DNA from: Litsea cubeba
Taxonomy: Eukaryota; Streptophyta; Magnoliopsida; Laurales; Lauraceae
Length of the DNA: 64,000 bases
Assembly: GCA_012931725.1 (NCBI GenBank)
Contig: CM022946.1
Span: 112,718,093 to 112,782,092, forward strand
Direction of reading: 5' to 3'
Under the pieces are notes generated by a model that made no database searches, was not told the DNA's origin, and was given only the letters and a program-made list of their open reading frames with translations. The stretch's first letter is position 1. Every line of letters begins with the position of its first letter. Of this stretch, positions 46,443-57,192 are shown piece after piece. The position numbers and the translations under genes are program-made.

Positions 46443-49284
46443 TGAATATCCTGTTTCAAGGGACTCCTCCCACTCGTCGGTATAGTTGGATTCGAATCCA
46501 TCATCGGTGTCGCTGGACTCGTATCCATCAATGGAGAATCCAACTACCGAATTATAAGAGTATGATTCCCCCTGCATGGCTTCTTTGAATTGAGGTGCAT
46601 GAAATCACTGAGAGTGAATTTTTTTTATCCCCTTTGAAGTCTCTGGAAGAGACGTTTTTGTTGCCTCCAGTGAAGCGGTAGAGGAGGCCTCTACCTTTTC
46701 TAGGACTTCTTGTTTTGGTTGGGTCTTCTCTTGCCGTTTAAGCTTGAGGAGATGTTTCCTAGCCTACCTTTGTTTTCACGATCTCCCAGTTTTCATCTTC
46801 CAGGAGATCGGGATGTACCCATATGGGTTGTCCGTCAGGTGTCGGGTAAGGAACCAGTTCTTCGGACGCTTAGATTGTGTTTATCACCTTAAAGGAAGTA
46901 GTGATTTTCTTCTTCAGTGATTTTAATGTTTATCCAAATGACACCATGTTGATGGAGGCAGACCCATAGTTTTTGTCAAAGGTGATGACTCCGTTTTTTC
47001 ACATCTCATTTATTTTTTCCCTCACAACGAAGCATTGATTGAGAGGATGCGAGATCATCCGGTGGTATGGACAGTACCGAGGATCGTTGGTTTTGCCAAC
47101 ATCACCCGGTCTTTTAGGTTCAGGCAAAGTGAGCTTGCCGTTTGCCACGAGAGCCCCGAAGATTTCATCAGCATCTTCATCAAACGGGTATTTCTTTTCT
47201 ACTCGCTCTTTGAAGGCATCTGAGAGTTCAGGTCTCTTACCAGCAGCTTTGTTTTCAGCTTTCTTTGGTGGCTGAGGAGCTGACTTGGTCTGCACATTGA
47301 AGACCTCATTTTTCTTTGGTTTTGAGGTTCTAATGGCGGTTGGCTCTTTTCTTGATGATTTTTTACTGTTGAGGTCTTTAATCACCATTTCAGCTTCCAT
47401 GGAAGCTTCTAGGAGTTCTCCCAGGTTCTTTGATTTGTTGCCGATGATCATGGAGCGGATTCTAGCTCTCATGTTGTTTCGGCAATTGTCGACTAGCGAC
47501 ACTTGGCAATACATCAGAGCATTTGTATGCCATTGCTTTCCACTTGTGAATGAAGTCATATGTTGACTTATTCTCCCCTGGTTTTAGGCTGCACAGTTGA
47601 GCCATAGTAGCGGGATGATCCTCACCTTTGAAGTGAGTCAGGAAGCGTGTCTCTAGCATGGCCCAATTTTGGATGGAGTCCTCTGGCAAAGTGGAGTACC
47701 AGTCGAAGGCCGTACCTTTTAGGGTACTTGCAAAGAGGCGGATCTTGAGTGCATTTTGATCCGCGATAGCTCCCGTTAGGATCTTGAAGTGGATGACGTG
47801 TTGTCTGGCTGATCCTTTCCCCGTATATGTTTGGAGAGTAGGATGCTTGAATTTTGTAGGAAACGGGACTGAGTCCGTCCATATGGTGGTTTAATCCCAT
47901 GCTCCTTGAGAATATCCTCTTCTTTTGCTTTGGCGAGGATACTGTCTATGTCCTTTTTGGTAAGGGCGTGTGATTCATTTTCTTCTCTATTTACCTCATC
48001 ATCCTGATGATTCGGAGGAGGTTCATTGTTCGCCTGATTTTGGAAGGAGAGGAGAAGGTTTTCCATCAGAGTTTCAATCCTCTGCTGGCCTTGTTCCATC
48101 TGTTGGATGTGTGTGATCGCATCATCTTAAGGTGGATTGCGGGGTGGTGGCTCAGAATTTGTAGCCAGGACGTTCATCCCTCGAGATTCGAACGAAGAAA
48201 CTGTCCTGGCGACTGAGCTGGGGCTTATTCTTTTTTATGAAGAGCTTGAGGAAGGATCACTCTGCCATCCTTTGCTTGAAGGAGCAGGGGATTCTTCTGA
48301 ATGTCTTCTTGTCCTGGAGACGCTGCGGGTCACCGGACGTCGGAAATGGATTCTTGTTGCTGACTTTTGGCGTCTTCTGGTTTTTCCAACCATATGGACA
48401 GCAACAACTTGGTTGGGTCTTTCTTTTTCGACCCATTTGGGAGAGACTTGAAGCATAGGAGGCTGGGTCCTTTGCTTCTCTAGTCTCTTTTGTCGATACG
48501 ACGCGCGGCGGCGTATACGACGAGCAATTTGAGCTTCGGTCAGCTCTGGCTGGGCTTTGACAATGAAGGATGTGCTCCCTCGAGCGCAGCAGCCGAGCCT
48601 GTCTTCTTTGTAGCGGGCAAGGACAGGATGCGGACCCGGTCCTTCGCCTGTTGCAGCAAAGCTTTGAATTTTTCGAGTTCGGCCCCTATAGATATGAAGG
48701 GTTGAACCGAAGTATTGTAGGCCTTAGCAGGTGCTTGCAGAGGCCTTGTGATGCATGACTTGATTTTGGGCTTTGAAGAACAAGCCGGCTCATGCTGGGT
48801 TGACTTGGGAGTCAGGTTAGAGATGGGTCTCTCTTCTTTCATATAGGAAAGAGGGCAGAACTGGTTCTCCTTGAGTGGGGCCAGGTATGCTGGCTTGGTG
48901 GATGTTTCGGACTTTCTTTGTTTTGGTGAAGGTCTTGGGGACCAAGTCTTGGGATAGACCTGGTCATTTGCGGGTCGAGGCTTCGTGGGGGTGCCACGGG
49001 CTTCGGGCCTTTTGGTGCTTGCCTTTGTTGTCACGGTAGTGACACGTTGAGAGACGAGTTTCTGCTTCTTGGAAGGAGCAGTTTGTTCTTCAGGAAGTTG
49101 GAATGGTCCCAGCATCCCAAAGACGATAGTCTGGGGAGTCGAGGTCGACCCTGAGTTCAGAGAGTTGCCGAGGGAGTTGACGCTTCGGCAGTTGATGGGG
49201 CACTTGTAGGTGCGCGTGGTTTGCTTCTATTGAAGCATGAGCTTGTGCTTATTCATCGAAAGTAATGGTTAGTGAAGCTGCCAT
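46443..49284 (-). pseudogene. gag: Gag and linker of element C
   Basis: It starts at ATG 49284 (MAASLTITFDE), then a stop. A Pro/Lys-rich block is open from 49115 to 48540 and includes LEKFKALLQQAKDR. A serine-rich part with SVSRTRRHSEESPAPSSKG follows, then a Gln/Glu coiled block (MEQGQQRIETLMENLLLSFQ near 48099). The gag core (47780-47450) and the AENKAAGKRPELSDAFKERVE segment come next. The acidic linker ends at EESLETG, where the large deletion starts. The frame is broken at least four times. It retains the region that B has lost at 22715. Confidence 0.8.
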
Positions 49285-51564
49285 TGTTAGTTTTTGAAAA
49301 ATTTCTGAAACAAGACCACATACATTAGTAATCACAAGAATAATGATCATAAATGGAGAGTTCTATGGCCTTGTCTTTTCAAATCGCTAGAGGGATATGC
49401 CCAAGCAATATGAAGAAGGCAAAAAGCCATAAAGGGTACAATTGTTCTGATTGCAGGTATGGTGAGCCCAGAATGAGCATTCCAATGACTGCTAGAAGCA
49501 ATTGTGAACCTAAATTCGACTTATCGAGAAGCAGAGCTTGCTCGATGTAAGAAGAATATAAGGTTAGAGTTACAAATGTACCGGTTGCGAATACAGTAGA
49601 CCCTGAAAGGGCGTACTAGTACCGCTAGACACAAATGTTTTGAGACCGTATCCATGAGATGAGATTCTCTGTTTTGAAAGGTCAAGATTGGATTCATCAA
49701 AGAGACCAGATGGTATACCGATCCAAATACGGTCTCAGCGATTTCCGCGAGCGCCAGTACTCAGAAGGAAATGAACCATAATTTCTCGGATCTGAATCCA
49801 AAAATGAGGAGTTTTTTTTTTTGAAAGGCCAAGATCAGGTTCGTCAAAGAGAGCAAAAGGCATTCCAATCTGAACACGGGCTCAACGATTTCCGCGAGCG
49901 CCAGTGCTCAGAAATGAGGAGACCAAAATTTCTCCGATCTGAACCCAAAATGACGGAAGTTTTTTTATTTATTTAATTTTTTTAATATATTTTTTTTAAA
50001 TTCTTTTTTTATTTTTTTTTATTTTGAAAATTTTTTTATTTAAAAGACGAGAGAGTACATAAAGGCCTCCTAACCCGGTCTTATGAAATCTCGATTGATA
50101 GAATTGCCCCCAGGTAAGGATAGGATTACTTAATGAACCCGTTTGGAGGACCCTTGCATAGAACAGTCAAGCTGTCTCTACACTCTGGACAAGGCTTTTC
50201 TTGAATCAACCGTGATCAAAGAAAGCAGTTGGTTTAACGTTAGTGGTCTATGTCCCTTTTTTTTTAGATCCCAAATAGACTCATCGAAGAGAAACGATGG
50301 CCCAAATCCTTAGTCGAATAGGCTCAACACTTCTGCAAGCACGATGAACGATAGGAGAGGATCAAGGTTTCTCAATTTTGAATCTAAAATGAGAAATCTG
50401 ATTTTTTTGTTTTTTTTTTTTTAGATCTCTAATGAACTCATCGAAGAGAAACGATGGCCCAAAACCTTAGTCGAACAGGCTCAACATTTCTGTGAGCACG
50501 ATGAACGATAGGAAAGGATCAAGGTTTCTCAATTTTGAATCCAAACTGAAAAACCTAATTTTTTAATTTTTATTATTTTTTTTTAGATTTTTAATGAACT
50601 CATCGAAGAGAAACGATGGCCCAAAATCTTAGTCGAACAAGCTCAACATTTCTGCAGGCACGATGAACGATAGGAAAGGATCAAGGTTTCCCAAATTTGA
50701 ATCCAAAATGAAAAATCTGATTTTTTTTGTTTTTTGTTTTTTTAGATCTCTAATGAACTCATCGAAGAGAAACGATGGCCCAAAACCTTAGTCGAACAGG
50801 CTCAACATTTTTGCAAGCACGATGAACGATAGGAAAGGATTAAGGTTTCTCAATTTTGAATCCAAACTGAAAAATCTGATTTTTTTTCTTATTTTTTTTA
50901 GATTTTTAATGAACTCATCGAAGAGAAACGATGGCCTAAAACCATAGTCGAACAGGCTCAACATTTCTGCAGGCACGATGAGCAATAGGAAAGGATCAAG
51001 GTTTCTCAATTTTGAATCCAAAATGAAAAATCTGATTTTTTTTTAGATCTCTAATGAACTCATCGAAGAGAAATGTTGGCCTAAAACCTTAGTCGAACAG
51101 GCTCAACATTTCTGCAAGCACGATGAACGATAGGAAAGGATCAAGGTTTCTCAATTTTGAATCCAACTGAAAATATGATTTTTTGATTTTTCTTTTTTAG
51201 ATCTCATATGAACTCATCGAAGAGAAACGATGGCCCAAAACCATAGTCGAACAGGCTCAACATTTCTGCAAGCACGATGAACGATAGGAGAGGATCAAGG
51301 TTTCTCAATTTTGAATCCAAACTGAGAAATCTGATTTTTTTTTGAAAAGAGAAAGAGTGAAAATAAATTCAAAGAATTAGAAATTTCTAAAAAATCTCAT
51401 CTCATTTTTATTTAGATGCGAAATCCAACATAGGCCACCAATTAGAAAGTAGCCAAGGAATCGAGAAAAGAAGTATAAGCATAGAGCAAAAGATATGATA
51501 TCCAAATATTTCATTTCTAGCATCGTGTTCTCAAATGAATGAGTCCCACCGGGTGGAGCCAGCT
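49285..51564 (-). repeat. Leader of element C with seven-monomer tandem array
   Basis: On the plus strand the phrase CATCGAAGAGAAACGATGGC begins near 50281, 50439, 50600, 50760, 50917, 51061 and 51216, so seven units of 144-161 bp span about 50265-51345. Two units of the related second family lie at 49690-49950, with an AT tract at 49955-50045. No gene is seen in the rest. Confidence 0.92.
51544..51561 (-). other. Candidate primer-binding site, element C
   Basis: Minus strand TGGCTCCACCCGGTGGGA, 3 nt after the LTR end. Same as B 20288. tRNA not assigned. Confidence 0.45.
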
Positions 51565-54137
51565 AGATGGACCGCACGTTCCTTGCTCGGTGCTACCGAG
51601 GTCGATGGACGTGGGAGTCCGTTGGGTACGACTCTTTTGCGCCCGGGGGGTAGGAAGCGGGTATCAACATTTTTTTGTGTGGGTGTGCCAGCTTTTCTAT
51701 TTTACTTGGAATTGCAAGTGGTGATCCGGAGATATACCTTCACAAGTAAAAAGGAAATCAACTTCTTTCAAGTTTTCCATTGCACATATATTTAAAAAAA
51801 GAGACATTTTTCTTGATTTGTCGTGAAAGGCGATTTTTTGGCATTTATAGCCGATTTTGGCGTTTATAGCCCATTTTTGGCGTTTATAGCCGATTTATAA
51901 TTCTTATCATTAAAGAAAGACAGGAGTTGTGATTTTTGTCTCTTTTGAAAAAATACAAACTATAATGAAAAGCAAGAAAAGGAGGATGTAACTTCTCAGG
52001 AGATTATGGGGGACCCGTTCAAATTGACGGTCGCAAGCCATGTATGGACTTCGCCATCATCCATGCATATGAGAATAGATAATGATCTTGATTCGCTTGG
52101 CTTGGCTATAACCTCAGATTTTTAGAGGACAAAGACCAAAAAGAGGTCCTATGTCCAATAAAAAACTAAGTAGACGGGCTGAAAAGCCACGTCTAAGCCA
52201 TTGGAGGCAGAAGGAGAAGGCAAAGACCTTGGGGGGAGGGTACCCCCCAAGGGACTTTTGTCACCTTGTAGTGGTGGTCGGTGCAGAACTTCGCAGAGTT
52301 TTCTCTCTTTCTTTCTCTTAGATTTCTGATGCCTTTTTCTGTCTGGATTTCCAGATTTTCTGAAGTCTCTCTGGAATGCTTGGGATGCTCTCTTATTTAT
52401 AGGCTCTTGGTATCCATTTAGGAGGGTTTATGGGCTTTTATTGTCATTAAGCCGCATAATGGGAGGAGTTACAAGTTTTAATTCTTTTACTTTGTAACTC
52501 CTTTTTCTTGGCTTCTGATTGGCCGGTGGAGATTGAGGGCATTTAATCGCCATGATGGCAGGAGTTTCATGGTTTAAATGCCATGAATCAATTGACTTGT
52601 AACTCTCGGATACTTGCTTCTGATTGGGCCGTCCAAAGAAATGAATTAATAACTGTAATAAAGCTAGTCAATTAATCGCATTAAGTGGTCGCAGAGCATT
52701 TGAAGAGTCGCTGGCCGTGCCGCGTCTTTTGGGATTCTTCTGGCGATGATCATCGATGGATCTTCATGTAGATTGACATCGGATGACCATGTAACTTCAG
52801 GTATTGGTTGCAAACAGCAGGTCGGTGCCATCTGTCCTGTCGATTTCTCGATCGGTCGGGTAGAAAGCACACTTTTTTGGTCGAACGGTTGGCGATCAAT
52901 GTTGATTTTGACACTCTTGATGATTGACCCGTGATTTTGACAGATGTCAAAGGAGTTGGAGCCTCAAAAGTATGAATTTTGGAAAATCCCAGAAGTCAGA
53001 AGCTTCGAATCGTGAAAAACGATGAAAAACAGCTTTCTGGGGCCAACCCGGCGATTCCGGGCTCCATGGTCGCAGGCGACCATGGGCCACGGTCGCAGGG
53101 GCCTGCGACCTTGGGGGGGAATTTCCCCCCTTTTGTCCTGTTTTGCGGCCATTTTTTATGTTTTTCGATTCTTTTTTCTTCTGTATTTTTTCTTGACATT
53201 TTTTATCATTTATTGGCCTAATTACCCTGCATGAAACTTGATGAGAATCCTTGCATTCTGGATTGCAAAGTTTTCAATTTTTCGAGAAAGCCAAAGACTT
53301 TGTCGCGTAGAGCTGCTGATTTTCCGTCAAAAGCTGAAACTGGGCCAAACGATGTCGGAATGACCTGAAATTTGAGGTGAAGCATCCTGAGCAATAAATA
53401 AGACCAACTATAGGCTTTTGTTTGAGTTTTGAAGCCGTTTGGGGTCCTATCGCTAGTAGACTTGTTTTCATCGCGATGAAGATTGTCGCGGCTTGATGTA
53501 CGGCCAACCGATGTCCGATTGACTTGAAATTTGATAGGGAACCTATTGGAGTCATTTTAAGATGATCCATAGGCTCTGTCTTGGAAACCATGGTCCTGGG
53601 GAGCTTCGCCGTAGAGAGGCCTGATTTGGTTTCCGAGCGTCAAAGTCTGGTCAAATGTTGTCGAAATGACCGAAACTTGACGTGTAGCCCTTTGTACGCA
53701 TTTTGAAGCCGTCCATATGTTCTTTTTTATGAGTGATGGCCTCAGTCGTTCTCACCACCGAGAGGCTTGATTTAGCTGTTCGAGGGTTGATGTAGGGTCA
53801 AACGTTGTCTGTTTGACTTGGAACTTGACGTGAAGCCTTTTGGATGTATTTTGATTCCATCCACAGGCTCTGATCAAAGATTTGGTGTCTCCGATGCTTT
53901 CGCCGTCGGGAGCTCCTTTTCAATTGCTGGAGAAGCGAAGTTAGGCCAAATCATTTTGAAATGGCCCAAAACTTCTTGTATGCTCCTCTTTTAGCTGTCT
54001 TGAAGGATCTTGCAGTTTTTATTTGATTCTGACAAGATTTGATTTTTTGGAAGTAGCATAGCCTACTTATGGCAGGTTGCGACTTCATGTAGCTTTTTGG
54101 ATCTTGAAGAAGCAAAGTGACATTTTTGGTGTCAATA
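51565..54137 (-). repeat. 5' LTR of element C (2573 bp)
   Basis: Complete on the minus strand, from TATTGACACC (the usual TGTTGACACC with G-to-A) at 54137 to CCATCT at 51565. TATA at 52394-52401. The GC-rich GGTCGC patch (about 53060-53120) has two units. It differs from its 3' partner at many sites, so C is far older than the LARD-like insertion. Confidence 0.9.
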
Positions 54138-55810
54138 GGAACCATGCACAAAAAATGCAGCTGAATATCAAGCTATGATCCTAGGATTGGAACACGCCAT
54201 CGAATCCGGTATCACCATGCTGGAAATCTTTGGAGACTCTCAACTGATCGTCAACTAGATGAATCAGAAATTTGAAGTCAGGAAGCCTGATCTGCTGCCT
54301 TACTACAACAAGGCACAATCGCTTCTACAAAAGTTTGACATCTGTCACATCACCCACATTCGTAGAGGTGAAAACATGCGCACAGATGCCCTGGTTGGAC
54401 TTGCCGCATCTATGGCAATCCAGGAAGAGGAAAACATGCAAATCACAGTGTGCAAGAGAAGAATCCTTCCTCCTCTTAACACACACCAAGCAGTTGCTGA
54501 ATGCCACCGAGTGGTTGTAAGTTGGATCTCTATCCTTCAACCTTCAATCGGCGACTGGAGGGATCCGTTCATTGATTACACTATGTTCGGAATCCTGCCT
54601 GAAGATCCAAAAGAACGGGTAAGCATCGAAAGGCGAACCCCAAACTTTCATTTGTATATTCCTTCAAAAATCCTTTACATGAAATCCATCAATGGGGTAC
54701 TTCTACGCTGCTTGTCACAACAAGAGGCCGAAGAAACACCTAAAGAAGTTCATGCTGGTCTTTGTGGAGCTCATCAGGCTGGTCCCAAGCTCTACGATTA
54801 GATAAAAAGGTTAGGTTATTACTGGCATACCATGGTAGCGGACGCAATGCAATTTGCTAAGCGCTGCCAACAATGCCAAGTTCACGGAGATTATATTCAC
54901 ATGCCTCCCGAATGGCTACATCCTACAGCGATCTCATGGCCTTTCGAAGCCTGGGGTATGGATATTATAGGTCCTATTTCTCCCCCTTCGAGCAAAGGTC
55001 ATCGCTTTATCTTCGCCGCTACGGATTATTTCTCTAAGTGGTCAGAAGCATTTGCACTTAACGAAATGAAGACCTCATCAGTCCTTCAGTTCCTATGCAC
55101 CAACATCATTTGTCGTTTCGGCGTACCCAAAAGATTCGTCCATGATAACGGACCATAATTCCGGGGTCATTGATTCTATAGGTTCTGCGACAAATACAAA
55201 ATTCAAAGCTGTCCTTCGACTCCATACAATCCAGTAGCAAATAGATTAGCAGAAGCTTTCAACAAGACACTCTGCAAAATCCTCAAATAAATGGTCTCCA
55301 GTCATAAAAGAGACTGGAGCGACAAACTATCTAAAGCTTTGTGGGCTTATCGAACCACCGTTCGAGGACCAACCCATAGCACCCCATTCTCCTTGGTCTA
55401 TGGATGCGAAGCTGTCGTACCCTTGAAAGTACAAATTCCTTCTTTAAGGGTATCTTTGCAAAATGACATGGCTCAAGAAAGCAATGTCAAATTACGACTC
55501 CATGAGCTGGACAATCGCGATGAGAGATGGCTAGAAGCTCGATAAAGCATTGATTATACCAAGCACACATGGTAGGATCTTTTGACAAGAAGGTCAGGCA
55601 ATGCGCCTATAAAAAGGGTGACTTGGTTCTCACAGTAAAAGACAAATGGTCTTCGCTCACAAGTCCAAAGGCAAGTTTGAGGCAAAATGGGAGGGACCCC
55701 ACGTCATCGACAAGGTTTTCTCCAACGGCGCATACGCACTCCTAAACATGGAGGGTGACAGATGTATGCTGCCCATCAACGGCAAGTTCTTAAAGCGTTA
55801 CTACCCTTGA
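54138..55810 (+). pseudogene. int: Second RNase H end and integrase of element B
   Basis: Continues B after element C. The second RNase H resumes with EPCTKNAAEYQAMILGLEHA in the frame left at 39034, then IEIFGDSQLIVN-like text and HIRRGENMRTDALVGLA. The integrase zinc region (CQQCQVHGDYIHM) and core follow: Asp in WGMDIIGPI, Asp in VHDNGP, Glu in LAEAFNKTL, though the Gly before it is Arg. Stops: TAG 54256, TAG 54799 (CAG in C), TAA 55156 (CAA in A), TGA near 55168 (CGA in A and C), TAA 55288, TAA 55543 (CAA in A). The C-terminus is frameshifted after 55545 and ends at TGA 55808-55810. No chromodomain. Confidence 0.88.
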
Positions 55811-57192
55811 AGACTTACCCAACTAGGTAATAGCAATGCTTGTATGCCCAAAACCGGTTTCCAGGTACTCACTCGTCAAACCCACTCTTTTTAGAATTTT
55901 CATATCAAATGTTGAAATTTTTAGAAATTCAAACATTGCTTACTTTCATCATTTCATTGTTCAAAAATTCCAAGTTTAGGAACTTTTCCCTACCTTGACC
56001 AAAATTTTCTACCCTTGAACCCAAAATTCATGGTTTGAAACAAAATCCGGGTTCAGGGATTTCCACCCTAGTCCACCCTACCTTTTACCACCAAAATGGT
56101 TTTAGGTTAAAACTTATGACCCTCGTGTCTTTAAACAAAAATGGTTTTTTAAAAAAAAAACCGCAAGGAAGCGACGCTTAGTCGATACTCGCACAAATCG
56201 GAAGAATACGAACCATGTTCGACACTTCCAAAATCGCAGGGAAGCGACATTTCGTCGATACTTGCAAAATCCAAAAAAAAAAACATGGAGACGCAACATT
56301 TCAATTGATATCGACAACCCAAATCTCAAAGGCTCCAAAAAACTAAAATTGTGGAGACACAACATTTCAGTTGATATCCACAATCCAAATTTCAAAGGTT
56401 CGAAAAAACCAAGAAACCATGGAGATGCAACATTTCAGTTGATATCCACAACCTAAAGGTTAGAGAAAAATGCAAATTTCATAAATCATGGGGAAACAAC
56501 ATCAAGTCAGTACCCGCAAAACCAAAATTTTTGAAAAGCATGGAAGCGACATTCCATCGATACTTGCACCCAAGTCGGCGAGGATGCGACATTCCAACGA
56601 TACTCGCAACCGAATGATCAAGGATGCGACATTCCATCGATACTTGCAAGACCATTCAGCAGGGAGGCGACTTTTAGTCGATACTTGCATTTTTGAAAAT
56701 GAAAACCAGCTATAAATGCCATAAATCGGCTATAAATGCCACCAAACCGGCTATCAATGCCAGCAAACTGGCTATCAATGCCACAAAACAAACCGGCTAT
56801 CAATGCCACAAACCAAAACTTGGCTTTCAAAAAACCCGGCTATAAATGCCACAAAAATCGGCTATCAATGCCACAAACTCTGCTATCTATGCCACAAAAA
56901 ACTGGCTCTCATGCCAAAATTGGCTTCCATGCCACAAAAATCTGGCTCCCATGCCAAAACAATCATTTGACAAAAGATTTTCACAAAATGACAAACTTTT
57001 GAACAAATCCCATTTAGCAATTGCTTTCATCACAAAAAGATTTTAGTGAGCATAGGGAAAACAAAAAAAAAAACAAAAAAAAAGAGAGTACCAAAAAATA
57101 CATGTGGTACCAAAAAAAGTGTTTACAAGCACTACACAAAAAAAAGAGTACCAAAAAAATATATGTGGTACAAAAAAAAGGGATAGTTTCTG
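55811..57192 (+). repeat. Spacer and three repeat blocks of element B
   Basis: Spacer to about 56150, GCGACATT/TCGATACTTGCA array (56155-56690), CGGCTATMAATGCCA minisatellite (56703-56965), one ~70-bp CATTTAGCAATTGC unit (57003-57060) and A-rich GAGTACCAAAAAAATA blocks. No gene. Confidence 0.85.

Larger units (their letters stand above)
39035..54137 (-). mobile_element. Tat-type element C, antiparallel, nested in B
   Basis: It has perfect GGAAC duplications at 39030-39034 and 54138-54142, and both LTRs are present. Reading 5' to 3' on the minus strand: LTR, leader with seven monomers, gag, integrase, repeats, antisense gene (on the plus strand) and a truncated LTR. Protease, G-patch, RT and RNase H are all missing through one deletion at about 46440. 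It therefore needed enzymes from elsewhere, or was deleted after insertion. Confidence 0.92.
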
